A stretch of 64,000 bases of DNA, from the NCBI RefSeq assembly GCF_003937825.1, contig NZ_RSFW01000010.1, positions 1 to 64,000 on the forward strand, read 5' to 3'. Each line of letters opens with the position of its first letter. The first letter of the stretch is position 1. Below the pieces are notes generated by a model, which searched no databases, had not been told where the DNA came from, and saw only the letters and a program-made list of their open reading frames with translations. Positions 30,795 through 40,044 of this stretch are shown here, piece by piece. This stretch comes from Mesobacillus subterraneus (GTDB lineage Bacteria; Bacillota; Bacilli; Bacillales; Cytobacillaceae). Made by a program: the position numbers and the translations under genes.

Positions 30795-32027
30795 TTACTT
30801 CGTTTTAACAGTTTCTGAATACAACTCAAATGCTTCATGCAATGATTCTACTGCGCTCACCATTTGTCTTTCCTCCACGACCGTGGATACTTTAATCTCA
30901 GAAGTGCTGACCATTTTCACCTGAATCCCGTGTCCTTCCAGAACCTCAAACATTTTCGCCGCGACACCCGGATTTGATACCATCCCTGATCCCACAATGG
31001 ATACTTTGGCAAGGCCAGTTTCAGATTCGACCGCCTTGTAGTTGAGCTGCTCCTTGTTGCGCTCCAATACATCCAATGTTTCCGTAAGATCATGGCTTTT
31101 GATCGAGAATGAAATATTGGCTGTATTCGCTTCTGTACGGCTCTGGACGATGATGTCGACATTGATGTGGTTCTGGGCCAATGTAGTGAATATAGTTGAA
31201 AGCCCTTTTAGGGAGGTGCTTACTCCCAGGACTGATACTCTCGTGATTTGGTCTTCAAAAGCTACTCCGCGTACAATCAGGTTCTGTTCCATTTCATTCT
31301 CCTCCTTGATGATCGTGCCTCTTTCTTTTTCCATGCTTGAGCGTACTTCAATTGGAAGGCCATAGTTCTTGGCGAATTCCACCGCACGTGGATGGAGGAC
31401 ACCTGCACCCAGATTTGCCAGCTCCAGCATTTCATCATAAGAAACGCTCAATAATTTACGCGCGCTTTTAACATACCTTGGATCTGTCGTGAATACGCCC
31501 GTGACGTCTGTATAAATATCGCACTTATCTGCCTTCAGGGCTGCTGCAAGGGCTACTGCAGTCGTATCGGATCCGCCTCTGCCAAGGGTAGTGATTTCAC
31601 CTTCGTCGGTAACTCCCTGGAAACCGGCAACAATGACAACTCTGTCGCTGCTGAGGTCATTCTTGATTCGTTCCGTATCAATGTCTATGATTCTTGCATT
31701 GCTATGGACTGCCTCAGTTTTGATGCCTGCCTGCCAGCCTGTATAAGAAACAGCATCAATGCCATTTTGCTGCAATGCCATCGAATATAAGGCGATCGTA
31801 ATTTGCTCGCCTGTCGTTAAAAGCATATCCATCTCCCGTTTTGAAGGTGTGCTGGAAATGTCATTTGCCATGTCCACTAGATGGTCAGTCGTCTTTCCCA
31901 TTGCTGAAACGACGACGACGACTTGATTACCATTTTGCAGTTCTTCTGCTGTCCTGCTGGCGGCATTCCTGATTCTGTCCACACTGCCAACTGATGTTCC
32001 ACCGAATTTCTGTACAATCAATCCCAT
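30795..32027 (-). CDS. lysC: Aspartokinase II, lysine-sensitive
   Basis: Phosphorylates aspartate, the first step to lysine, threonine and methionine, and to diaminopimelate and dipicolinate for the spore. 410 aa. The kinase domain begins LIVQKFGGTSVGS and has VVVVSAMGKTTD and TTLGRGGSDTTAVALAAAL; two ACT domains follow (VSVLGVSTSLKGLSTIF, VSIVGSGMVSNPGVAAKMF). ATG 32027 with GGAAGGGG upstream. As in B. subtilis LysC, an internal start for the beta subunit near the ACT domains is likely (a start codon around residue 245 would fit) but not proven. Controlled by the lysine riboswitch upstream. Confidence 0.96.
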   Translation of the reverse strand: MGLIVQKFGGTSVGSVDRIRNAASRTAEELQNGNQVVVVVSAMGKTTDHLVDMANDISSTPSKREMDMLLTTGEQITIALYSMALQQNGIDAVSYTGWQAGIKTEAVHSNARIIDIDTERIKNDLSSDRVVIVAGFQGVTDEGEITTLGRGGSDTTAVALAAALKADKCDIYTDVTGVFTTDPRYVKSARKLLSVSYDEMLELANLGAGVLHPRAVEFAKNYGLPIEVRSSMEKERGTIIKEENEMEQNLIVRGVAFEDQITRVSVLGVSTSLKGLSTIFTTLAQNHINVDIIVQSRTEANTANISFSIKSHDLTETLDVLERNKEQLNYKAVESETGLAKVSIVGSGMVSNPGVAAKMFEVLEGHGIQVKMVSTSEIKVSTVVEERQMVSAVESLHEAFELYSETVKTK

Positions 32028-32149
32028 TGGTTTCCCCTTCCTTTTCCATCTGTATTTTGCCTTAATCAGAGTTTCATGGCTTCGCCGCATATGTATCTTT
32101 CCCCAGGGGTTAATTATTTTATAGGCACTAAAAGAATAAGATGTTGATT

Positions 32150-32340
32150 TTCGTTCCAGGCGCTTCGCTTTCCGCGGGAAGAATATGAAAAATACCTATG
32201 CCGTCATTTTCATAAGCAATTCTTCCTCGGGGCTGACGGTGAGCCTCCTCGTCGCTATTCGCTCCTGTGGGGTCTCACCTGTCCAGCTGATCCCGCCGGA
32301 GTCTTCGCGCCTTCCACTACAATCAACAAGCATTCAAGAA
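32150..32340. repeat. GC-rich intergenic repeat of Bacillaceae type
   Basis: A stretch with the words GGCGCTTCGCTTTCCGCGGG, CGGTGAGCCTCCTCG, GGGGTCTCACCTGTC and GCGCCTTCCACTACAATCAA. From memory, closely similar dispersed sequences occur between genes in many Bacillus-group genomes. A hairpin-forming segment (GAAGAATATGAAAA ... TTTTCATAAGCAATTCTTC) interrupts it near 32178-32230. It separates the lysC start from its riboswitch, so it lies inside the lysC leader. Confidence 0.6.
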
Positions 32341-32386
32341 ACAGCTGCCTCTAACATAACACTTTAAAAAGCCCCCAAAACAGAAA

Positions 32387-32615
32387 AAAGCAATGAGAGT
32401 GTCTCCCATTGCTTGATAAACGTGTATATACGCTGCAACATGAGATAGCACTCCAAGATGGCAATCTTGACAATCCAGCGTTTATTCAACGGTGGACCAG
32501 CGTGAAAATGGTTAGGCATTTCCCCACTTCGGCGAACATCCCCTTTCAAAGCCCATCGCTGAATCCTACTATTCTCCAGGCCTTTACTATTGAAGCTCGC
32601 ACCTCTATCTTCACT
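32387..32615 (-). promoter_or_regulatory. Lysine riboswitch (L box) of lysC
   Basis: On the minus strand the aptamer starts with the conserved GATAGAGGTGCGAGCTTCAA and TAGTAAAGG, and continues with GGGGATGTTCGCCGAAG and GGTCCACCGTTG. It ends in a terminator stem AGCAATGGGAGA / TCTCATTGCT with T run at 32389-32413. Lysine binding stops transcription of lysC. The distance between terminator and lysC ATG is about 360 bases because of the inserted repeat. Confidence 0.92.
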
Positions 32616-32653
32616 TTATTGCTATAAAGTGATAACAATATGAAATTTTCATC

Positions 32654-32659
32654 ATTATA
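32654..32659 (-). promoter_or_regulatory. -10 element of the lysC transcript
   Basis: TATAAT on the minus strand, about 40 bases upstream of the L box and 27 bases behind the uvrC stop. No good -35 is visible. Confidence 0.5.
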
Positions 32660-32685
32660 GCACACTAAAAAATACAATGCTAGCA

Positions 32686-34458
32686 TTAATTCTGCAATTT
32701 CTCATAGAGCTCCATGGCCACATTAGCCGGAACCCCTGCCGCAGTCAACTCTTCCACAGATGCTTCCTTCATCTTTTTCACCGAACCAAAATGCTTCAGC
32801 AGAGCTTTTTTGCGCTTCTCGCCAATGCCCGGAATCTCATCCAGCATCGATTGGAAGGCGCTTTTGCCCCTAAGCTGGCGATGGAAGGTAATCGCGAACC
32901 GGTGCACCTCATCCTGGATTCGTTGCAGCAGGTAAAATTCCTTGCTGTTGCGAGGCAGATCGATGACCTGCAAAGGATTCCCGTACAATAGCTGGGATGT
33001 GCGGTGCTTATCATCCTTCGCCAGGCCGGCAATCGGTATATCAAGACCCAGCTCGTTTTCCAGCACATCACGGGCCGATTCGATATGGCCTTTGCCGCCA
33101 TCGATGATAATCAAATCAGGCAGCGGAAGACTTTCCCTCAGCGCGCGTGTATACCTGCGCCTCACCACTTCCCTCATCGATTCATAATCATCAGGACCTT
33201 TGACCGATTTAATTTTGTATTTGCGGTATTCCCTCTTTTCAGGCTTTCCGTCGATGAACACGACCATCGCGGAAACCGGATCGGTTCCCTGGATGTTGGA
33301 GTTATCAAACGATTCAATCCGGTGAGGCGTGTAAATCCCCATTTGCTGGCCGAGATTTTCGACTGCCTTGATTGTCCGCTCCTCGTCTCTTTCAATCAAT
33401 GAAAACTTCTCTTTCAGGGCGATTCCTGCGTTCTTTGATGCCAGGCGGACGAGATCCTTCTTCTGGCCCCGCTGCGGTTTGAGCACTTTCACTCCTAGCA
33501 GCCCCTCTGCCATTTCGAGATCGACACCCTCTGGAACCAGTACTTCCTTCGGCTTGAAATGCTCATTTTTTGAATAAAATTGGCCGAGGAAGGTGAGGAT
33601 ATCTTCTTCCGGCTCATTATGAATCGGGAACATTGAAACCTCACGCTCGATCAGTTTTCCCTGGCGGATGAAAAAGACCTGGACACACATCCAGCCCTTA
33701 TCGACTGCATAGCCAAACACATCCCGGTCTGTAAAATCGGTCGATGTCATCTTTTGCTTTTCCATTGTCGCTTCAATATGGGCAATCTTATCTCGAAATT
33801 CCTTCGCGCGTTCAAAATCGAGTTCTTCGGCAGCAGCAGCCATTTTAGCTGTCAGATCAACCTTGATATCCTTGAAGCCTCCATTGAGGAATCGTGTGAT
33901 TTCATCCGTGATTCGCTTGTACTCTTCCTTGCTCACATCCTTGATACAAGGAGCAAGGCACTGGCCCATATGGTAATAAAGACATACGCGGTCAGGAAGC
34001 GTTGAGCATTTCCTGAGCGGGTAAATCCTGTCCAATAGCTTTTTCGTTTCATTGGCCGCCTGGACATTAGGATACGGACCGAAATATTTACCGCTGTCCT
34101 TCTTTACCTTCCTTGTGATGATGAGCTTTGGATGCCGTTCGGCGGTCAGCTTGATGAAGGGATAGCTTTTATCATCCTTGAGCATGACATTGTATTTCGG
34201 GTCATACTTCTTGATCAGGTTGATTTCAAGGACCAGCGCCTCCATGTCAGAAGAGGTGACGATATATTCGAAATCCACGATTTCATTCACAAGCCGAAGC
34301 GTCTTGCCATCGTGGGAACCGGTGAAATACGAACGCACCCTGTTTTTCAGCACCTTCGCTTTTCCCACATATATGATGGTCCCCTGCCTGTCCTTCATTA
34401 AATAACATCCCGGCTGCGCAGGGAGCAGTGCAAGCTTATTCCTGATCTGGTCATTCAT
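32686..34458 (-). CDS. uvrC: Excinuclease ABC subunit C
   Basis: Makes both incisions in UvrABC nucleotide excision repair. 590 aa. N-terminal GIY-YIG nuclease ([20 protein letters not shown]), UVR/UvrB-binding motif near 200-235 ([18 protein letters not shown]), RNase-H-like C-terminal nuclease ([19 protein letters not shown]) and a terminal helix-hairpin-helix pair ([18 protein letters not shown]). ATG 34458 is favoured over GTG 34467, which overlaps the AGGAGGTG ribosome binding site. It follows a membrane glycosyltransferase gene directly. Confidence 0.97.
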   Translation of the reverse strand: MNDQIRNKLALLPAQPGCYLMKDRQGTIIYVGKAKVLKNRVRSYFTGSHDGKTLRLVNEIVDFEYIVTSSDMEALVLEINLIKKYDPKYNVMLKDDKSYPFIKLTAERHPKLIITRKVKKDSGKYFGPYPNVQAANETKKLLDRIYPLRKCSTLPDRVCLYYHMGQCLAPCIKDVSKEEYKRITDEITRFLNGGFKDIKVDLTAKMAAAAEELDFERAKEFRDKIAHIEATMEKQKMTSTDFTDRDVFGYAVDKGWMCVQVFFIRQGKLIEREVSMFPIHNEPEEDILTFLGQFYSKNEHFKPKEVLVPEGVDLEMAEGLLGVKVLKPQRGQKKDLVRLASKNAGIALKEKFSLIERDEERTIKAVENLGQQMGIYTPHRIESFDNSNIQGTDPVSAMVVFIDGKPEKREYRKYKIKSVKGPDDYESMREVVRRRYTRALRESLPLPDLIIIDGGKGHIESARDVLENELGLDIPIAGLAKDDKHRTSQLLYGNPLQVIDLPRNSKEFYLLQRIQDEVHRFAITFHRQLRGKSAFQSMLDEIPGIGEKRKKALLKHFGSVKKMKEASVEELTAAGVPANVAMELYEKLQN

Positions 34459-34473
34459 GCCGTTCACCTCCTG

Positions 34474-35934
34474 TTACGGTGTCCATTTATATAAAATAAT
34501 CTCGTGATAGACTGGATCCATCAATTCATTTGACTTAAAGGTTTCAATCTTCTCCAGATTTCCATAGAGCTCCATGCCCTGCGAACGGAAGCCTTCGGCA
34601 ACACTGTCTGTCATAAAAATCGTCTTACCATTATACATGCTCTGGTCAAGCAGGAAGACGTCGTAGGTATAGACTCGTTTATGCGGGAAAGGCATCTCCA
34701 GATACTGCAGCACCCTTGTCTCTTCCCATGTATATAAAACAAAATCCTGCGGCTGCACCTTAAGAAAGCTTGCAAGCTGATAAACAGCAGGCTCTTCGGC
34801 CGCCTGTTCTTTTACAAGATGTGTTGAAAAAATTGCCTGGGCAATGATGAGAGCGATAACGAGAGTGCCAGCTGAAAACTGGGCCCGTTTTTTTAAAAAC
34901 ACCATTAGTCCAAGGAATGTCAGCATCAGCGCCACCGGCAGGATATGCCTCGGTTTTTCGATATTCTGGGCAAACAGTGCCCATAGTCCGTATGCGCCCA
35001 GAAGGAAAGACCCTGTAAACAAGACGTTATTTTTACTGATTTTGCTGTTTTTTGCCGGCAAAAAAATCAAGATGCCGATAACTATATATATTACCATCAA
35101 AACAGTTGTTCGTGAAAAGATTCCCCACCAAAAAATGTTGGTAAACAAAAATAGCTTGATTCTGGAAAAGAAAGATAACTCATTTGAAACCGAACTGCCG
35201 CCCCATTCCTGAAAATGGCCGCCAGTAAAGCCCAAGGCCAGTTCGAGGAAATTCCCCAGGCCTCCCTCTGACAGCACGAGCCCTCCGACCCATATTAGCT
35301 GAAACAGCCCGGCGATCACGACATATTTGAGAATACCCAGCAAATCTATTTCCCGCTTGGCCCATTTCCTGTATAACAGGTAAACCAGTCCTATCCCCAT
35401 TGGTATGTAGCTCAGCCTGATTCCCAGCAGGACGCTGAATAAAAACAGCGGGAGCAGCGTCCACCTTCCAGCTGGCCGGGATTCAGCAGCAAGGATGCTC
35501 CAGAAATACCACCAGAAAGCGGCAAGTGCAGCGCCTTCCGACATCGGCTGGTTCACGACTAATAAAGGATAGCTGGCTGTGTAAATGGCAGCCGCAACCA
35601 GAAAAGCATTTGTCTCGGAAAGCATTCTTCTGGCAAGGAAATACACAGGGAGAAGCGTGCTGGAATATACTAACACATTAAATAACACCAATGCTTGCTG
35701 AGGAGTATCCACCAGCGGCTTTATCAGCATTCCCCCTAAGATAAAGTAGGGATAGCCGGGGAAATGAGGCTGCATTGCCCTTAAATCAAAGCGTTCCAAG
35801 GCCAGTGAGAAGTCAACCTGATCCCACGAAGCCGCATAGGGATTAAGATTTGCCAGCTGTATCGCCAAAACTGCCAGGACAGCAAGTGAACTTAGACCCA
35901 ACAGCAGCGCTCTTTTCATTTTATCGGTAATCAT
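34474..35934 (-). CDS. Polytopic membrane glycosyltransferase-like protein (GT-C type), 486 aa
   Basis: About ten hydrophobic segments spread over the length. The first loop has SWDQVDFSLALERFDLRAMQPHFPGYPYF, an acidic DQVD motif followed by HFPGYP, typical of GT-C enzymes that use polyprenyl-phosphate sugars. The C-terminal 100 residues form a soluble domain. The uvrC ribosome binding site lies at its end, so the two are co-transcribed. It may belong functionally with the polyprenyl-sugar genes at 37.8-41.9 kb; acceptor unknown. Confidence 0.72.
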   Translation of the reverse strand: MITDKMKRALLLGLSSLAVLAVLAIQLANLNPYAASWDQVDFSLALERFDLRAMQPHFPGYPYFILGGMLIKPLVDTPQQALVLFNVLVYSSTLLPVYFLARRMLSETNAFLVAAAIYTASYPLLVVNQPMSEGAALAAFWWYFWSILAAESRPAGRWTLLPLFLFSVLLGIRLSYIPMGIGLVYLLYRKWAKREIDLLGILKYVVIAGLFQLIWVGGLVLSEGGLGNFLELALGFTGGHFQEWGGSSVSNELSFFSRIKLFLFTNIFWWGIFSRTTVLMVIYIVIGILIFLPAKNSKISKNNVLFTGSFLLGAYGLWALFAQNIEKPRHILPVALMLTFLGLMVFLKKRAQFSAGTLVIALIIAQAIFSTHLVKEQAAEEPAVYQLASFLKVQPQDFVLYTWEETRVLQYLEMPFPHKRVYTYDVFLLDQSMYNGKTIFMTDSVAEGFRSQGMELYGNLEKIETFKSNELMDPVYHEIILYKWTP

Positions 35935-35981
35935 CAATGTTCATCACCAGCCAACCATTTAAAAATCTGTTCAAAACTATG

Positions 35982-36013
35982 AAAAAAGTACAAGGAAGAT
36001 CCCTGTACTTTTT
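35982..36013 (-). terminator. Terminator behind the FTR1 permease gene
   Basis: AAAAAGTACA and TGTACTTTTT enclose an 11-base spacer. Confidence 0.75.
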
Positions 36014-36030
36014 AGGAGAGAGGAGAAAAA

Positions 36031-36963
36031 TTATTTTACTTGTGGCTCCAATACATTGACTTGCTTGTTTTCTGCAGTCTTCTTATCTGCAGCCTTTGCT
36101 TTCTTAGGGCTGCGAGACGAAGTCAACAGGAAGATTGCTGCAAAGTAGCCAAAATATGCGATGACTTCTTCAATAGAAGGCATGGAAGAATATCCGAACA
36201 GCGCCTTCAGGAAGATACCGACATCACCCGAAATGAGTGGTGCAACACCTGTGTCGCGCAGATAGTGTGCGTAATCAATTGGATGTTCCGGCAATAGCCA
36301 TGTAATATCATAGACATGGTACATGACGCTTCCGATTATGTTTACGTCCTGCATCATTGAGATTGCCTGTACGAGCAACCCGGCAGAGATCAGGATAATG
36401 AATGCTCCCGTAATTTGGAAGAATGTCTTAAGCTTGACCTTCATCGTTCCTTTAAAGAACATGTAGGAGACAACAATGGCAATCAATGTTCCGGTAATCG
36501 CTCCCCAGCCTTGCATCGCGGCACCGATATTTCCGCCTGTGATCGCTGCGAAGAAGAATACCGTTTCAATCCCCTCACGAAGGACAACAAGGAATGAGTG
36601 AATGACCATACCGACGATATTTCCGGTTGAAATGAATTTTTTCATTTTCCCTTCCATATTGCCTTTCAGGTCCTTGCTGTGGCTTGCCATCCAGAAGACC
36701 ATCTGTGTCAGGAGAACCGTCGATACAACCATAATCCCGATTTTCAAGTATATCTCGCTGCCCATTGCCGCGAAGCCGGTGAACACAACCTGGAACAGGA
36801 TCGCTACCCCGATACTTGCCAGGACTGCGAGACCCGCTCCAAGCCATACATACTTGGTATATTTGGAGTGATCCATCCTCTTCAGATATGTGGTGATGAT
36901 CCCGATGATTAATAACGCTTCCAATACTTCACGAAAAGTAATCAATAACGCTTGAACTTCCAT
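36031..36963 (-). CDS. FTR1-family high-affinity iron permease
   Basis: 310 aa, seven membrane segments, with the two FTR1 iron-path motifs REVLE (11-15) and REGIE (about 128-132). It moves ferric or oxidised ferrous iron across the membrane. In B. subtilis YwbL/EfeU the permease is fused to an extracellular N-terminal domain; here that part seems to be the separate protein encoded 36 bases upstream (37000-37752). The gene is in a Fur-controlled unit. Confidence 0.92.
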   Translation of the reverse strand: MEVQALLITFREVLEALLIIGIITTYLKRMDHSKYTKYVWLGAGLAVLASIGVAILFQVVFTGFAAMGSEIYLKIGIMVVSTVLLTQMVFWMASHSKDLKGNMEGKMKKFISTGNIVGMVIHSFLVVLREGIETVFFFAAITGGNIGAAMQGWGAITGTLIAIVVSYMFFKGTMKVKLKTFFQITGAFIILISAGLLVQAISMMQDVNIIGSVMYHVYDITWLLPEHPIDYAHYLRDTGVAPLISGDVGIFLKALFGYSSMPSIEEVIAYFGYFAAIFLLTSSRSPKKAKAADKKTAENKQVNVLEPQVK

Positions 36964-36999
36964 TTGCTGATTCTCCCCTCTCCAAGGTGTCCTCTATTT

Positions 37000-37752
37000 C
37001 TATGATTTTCTTCTCTTAATACCAATAGCAACAATCGCTCCGATGACCGTAACTATCAGGATCAAAGGAATCCAATTACGGATATTCGAACGGTCTGTCC
37101 AGTCCTTCTTGCCAGGACCTTCTTCTTCTTCTGTATCTGTAAAATGTCCGACTTCCAGGCTTGGAAGATGGAACTCATCTTGCAATGCATTCAGGATTTC
37201 TTCTTTCTTTTCTTTAAAAACTTCTATGTCGGAGGGTTTCTTCCCTACTCCAAAGAGCCCGGGATTTCCCAATGCTTCAAGTGCCGCGTCAAAGTCTGCT
37301 TTAACTTCTTTATTTACTTCTGGATTGTTTGCTTCAACCTTTGGCGATAACGCTTGATATGTAGCATATCCTTTCGCCAGCAGCTTCTTGGAAGTGTCAT
37401 ATTGCTCAAAGCTTTTTTCAATGCTTTCAAGCCTTCTTGCGACATTCAGGACAAGCAGCTTTTCCATATTTTCAATGGTTGCTTCTTTATCCTCGTCATT
37501 TAGGCTTTCCATAATGACCTGCCCTGGCTCGGTTCCCATGTGCATATCGACTTCTTCTTTCACCGTTTCAAACAGGGACTTTGCCGCCGAGAAGTTCGGA
37601 GGGTTCTCATTCAACTTCACCTGCATTTCTTTATAGACTTCAGCAACCTTTTCTTCATTCGGATCTCCGTATGAATAGGCACTTGCAGTCTGTGGCATAC
37701 CGTTAATGAGAATCAGTATCAGTGAAAAACAAAAAAATATGGCTTTTTTCAT
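37000..37752 (-). CDS. Exported iron-uptake accessory protein with C-terminal membrane anchor, 250 aa
   Basis: Signal peptide at the N terminus (KKAIFFCFSLILILINGMPQTASA), a helical extracellular domain of about 190 residues rich in Glu, and a C-terminal membrane segment (WIPLILIVTVIGAIVAIGI) with a Lys/Arg tail. It resembles the extracellular N-terminal part of fused FTR1 permeases. ATG 37752 with GGAGGG upstream. It is first gene of a two-gene operon with the permease, under a Fur box that overlaps the promoter. Presumably it binds iron outside the membrane for the permease. Confidence 0.72.
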   Translation of the reverse strand: MKKAIFFCFSLILILINGMPQTASAYSYGDPNEEKVAEVYKEMQVKLNENPPNFSAAKSLFETVKEEVDMHMGTEPGQVIMESLNDEDKEATIENMEKLLVLNVARRLESIEKSFEQYDTSKKLLAKGYATYQALSPKVEANNPEVNKEVKADFDAALEALGNPGLFGVGKKPSDIEVFKEKKEEILNALQDEFHLPSLEVGHFTDTEEEEGPGKKDWTDRSNIRNWIPLILIVTVIGAIVAIGIKRRKS

Positions 37753-37777
37753 TCGTTGTTTCCCTCCTACAATGATA

Positions 37778-37806
37778 ATGATAATGATTATCATTATGAA
37801 AGTCAA
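37778..37806 (-). promoter_or_regulatory. Fur-controlled promoter of the iron permease operon
   Basis: TTGACT (37806-37801) and TATCAT (37783-37778) are 17 bases apart on the minus strand. A perfect 7-1-7 Fur box, TGATAAT G ATTATCA, covers 37779-37793, so Fur would block RNA polymerase. The promoter overlaps the end of the glycosyltransferase gene. Confidence 0.85.
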
Positions 37807-38576
37807 TCATATTTGATAATCGTCACTTTTTTGTCACTATTTTTACTGCTCTTAAGTTGGGAATTCTCTGCCTTTACTACCTTTGTAACCGGTCTTGACA
37901 TTTCCCGGAAGACGGCCGGGACGACGTTTGTCATATACCTTCGAAAGGAAATGAAAGAAGTACCCGTCGTTCTCACACGATATTGAATCGGTACCTCAAG
38001 TACCCTGAAGCCTTTTCTGACAAGGTTCAGTGTCAGAACCTGGGCGTAATTGTAATCATGGATGATTTCGGCATTCTTAAGAACCTGTCTTGAAAAAGCC
38101 CTCATTCCGGACTGCCCGTCATAAAGCCATTTCCTCAAAAGCAAGGTTTGCAGGAAGGTGAAAAAATAGTTCCCCATTCTTCGGTGAAATTTCATCCCTT
38201 TTATCGTGCCCATAAATCGCGATCCCATTGTATAATCTGCCTTACTGTTGAAAATAGGTTGGACGATATCGGGAATTTGCCATGCTGGATATTCGCCGTC
38301 AGCATCGATCATTACCCCGACGTCTGCACCCATTTCATAGCATACTTCAATCCCTTTTCTTACAGCAGCACCTAGTCCGCGGTTTTTCTCAAAACTGATG
38401 ATATGGTCTGCGCCAGCCTTTCTGGCTTCAGCGACCGTTTGATCCGCAGATCCATCATCGATGACCAGTACCTCGACAATGCCTGCCCCCGCAAAGCTGC
38501 GGGGGATCTGCTCAATGACTTCTCCGATCGATTCTTCTTCATTAAAAGCTGGTAAAAAAACGATTACTTTTTTCAA
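37803..38576 (-). CDS. Family 2 glycosyltransferase (dolichyl/polyprenyl-phosphate sugar synthase type), 257 aa
   Basis: GT-A fold: IVFLPAFNEEESIGEVI, VLVIDDGSADQTV, then FEKNRGLGAAVRKGI and MIDADGEYPAWQIPDIV (DxD-like), typical of polyprenyl-phosphate glucose or mannose synthases. No membrane segments. TTG 38576 is preferred because the upstream ATG lies inside the previous gene before the AGGAAGAGGAA ribosome binding site. Last gene of a four-gene overlapping operon (41898 to 37803). Confidence 0.82.
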   Translation of the reverse strand: MKKVIVFLPAFNEEESIGEVIEQIPRSFAGAGIVEVLVIDDGSADQTVAEARKAGADHIISFEKNRGLGAAVRKGIEVCYEMGADVGVMIDADGEYPAWQIPDIVQPIFNSKADYTMGSRFMGTIKGMKFHRRMGNYFFTFLQTLLLRKWLYDGQSGMRAFSRQVLKNAEIIHDYNYAQVLTLNLVRKGFRVLEVPIQYRVRTTGTSFISFRRYMTNVVPAVFREMSRPVTKVVKAENSQLKSSKNSDKKVTIIKYD

Positions 38577-38577
38577 A

Positions 38578-40044
38578 TCATTCCTCTTCCTTCTCAACAT
38601 TTATTGCGTCCATCAGCACTTTGCCTCTGCTGTTTTCCGGATATGGCGCCCCAAGCAAGAATGAAATCGTTGGCGCGAGCGAGACAAGACTGTGTCTTTC
38701 CTGTACCTTATTACCTTTGGCGATATGAGGACCGTTCATGAAAAACGGAACAAATCTTTCACCTTCATCCAAATGCCCATGCCCGCCAATCCCATCAGCC
38801 TGTCCATGGTCCGCGCAGATTACTAGTGTGGTATTCTCCATTTTGCCTTCCGCTTCCAGCCACTGAACGAATTCCTTGATCAGAGCATCTGCTTCTTCAA
38901 TTTTCTCAATATAATCATCGTAGAGGACTCCTCGGCTATGTCCTACCTGATCAGTCCCGATCATTTGGACCACAAAAAGGTCTGGATCCTGCTCTGCCAT
39001 TATTTTTCGTGCACGCGCCAGCATATTGGTGTCAGCCTTGTCCTTGTGCATGACAGCTGTCACCGTCTCTACATCACTGCCCATTGCATCTACAAGGTGC
39101 GCGATGCCAAGAAGCCTTCCTCTTTTGCCAACCTTGCGCAGTGAGTCAAAAATGGTCTCTGTTTTGACACCAAGCTTCCAGACCATATTGGATTTGATTC
39201 CATGCTCAAATGGATAGGTACCAGTGAACATCGAGCTGAAACAAACGACCGTCCTTGCCGGATACAAAGTCTCCATATTGAGATACTCAGTTCCGTTTTC
39301 TTTCAGCTGGTCAAGGAAGGGTGTATGGGCCTCGTAAAAACGCTCCTTGCGCATCCCATCAATGACGATGACAATCACTTTTTCTGAAAGTCCGTTTTCA
39401 GGCACTGATGGTCCTTCGTCCTTTGTATATGTCTCATACGCCTTCGGCTTCCAGTCAAACAGGTAGCGGTGCAAAATAAAGGTCAGAACGAAAACAAATA
39501 CATAGAACAACGCCAGGTCTGCAAGAGGCAAACCACTTCCGGCATTTAAAGATCCATATGCCAGTTCCCATACAGAGAGCAGCAGAAGCACCTTCGGCAG
39601 TTGCTCCTGAGCGTTTCCGCTTGTAGAATCACTGTTTTTCAATACCAGCTTCCAAAACCTTGTAAAGTTAAGCCAGGATGTGCCAATCCTCAAGTGATAA
39701 TACAAGGTCCCCCAGAAAAACACCGTAAAGAAAAAATAAAGTCCAGCTGCAAAAAACAGGAGGGGAATAGTAAGATCAGGCCAAATAACAATAAAAACAA
39801 TAAACGGAAGCCATAAATAGTTTCTCAAAAAAAGCGGAAAATCATATATAAAATACATGACAAACAAAGGAAGGACAGCCAGCAGCGACAGCAGCAGGCC
39901 ACCTGCCCTATCCGCACTTCCTAAATCCCCAAGATGGAATAACACCATCGTGCCAACCGTGAAAATCTGCGTAAAAGGCTTGCCTTCATTCAGTAAATTC
40001 CAGCTTCGGGCCGCGAATTTTTCAAACTTTGATGCACTCTTCAT
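38578..40044 (-). CDS. Membrane-anchored alkaline-phosphatase-superfamily hydrolase, 488 aa
   Basis: Four to five N-terminal membrane segments (to about residue 210), then a type I phosphodiesterase/nucleotide pyrophosphatase domain: VIVIVIDGMRKERF (metal Asp), TLYPARTVVCFSSMFTGTYP (nucleophile Thr region), GTDQVGHSRG, and ICADHGQADGIGGHGH. It may cleave or transfer phospho-groups on a lipid-linked or cell-wall glycan. Overlaps the flippase gene upstream by four bases and the glycosyltransferase gene is coupled downstream. Confidence 0.78.
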   Translation of the reverse strand: MKSASKFEKFAARSWNLLNEGKPFTQIFTVGTMVLFHLGDLGSADRAGGLLLSLLAVLPLFVMYFIYDFPLFLRNYLWLPFIVFIVIWPDLTIPLLFFAAGLYFFFTVFFWGTLYYHLRIGTSWLNFTRFWKLVLKNSDSTSGNAQEQLPKVLLLLSVWELAYGSLNAGSGLPLADLALFYVFVFVLTFILHRYLFDWKPKAYETYTKDEGPSVPENGLSEKVIVIVIDGMRKERFYEAHTPFLDQLKENGTEYLNMETLYPARTVVCFSSMFTGTYPFEHGIKSNMVWKLGVKTETIFDSLRKVGKRGRLLGIAHLVDAMGSDVETVTAVMHKDKADTNMLARARKIMAEQDPDLFVVQMIGTDQVGHSRGVLYDDYIEKIEEADALIKEFVQWLEAEGKMENTTLVICADHGQADGIGGHGHLDEGERFVPFFMNGPHIAKGNKVQERHSLVSLAPTISFLLGAPYPENSRGKVLMDAINVEKEEE

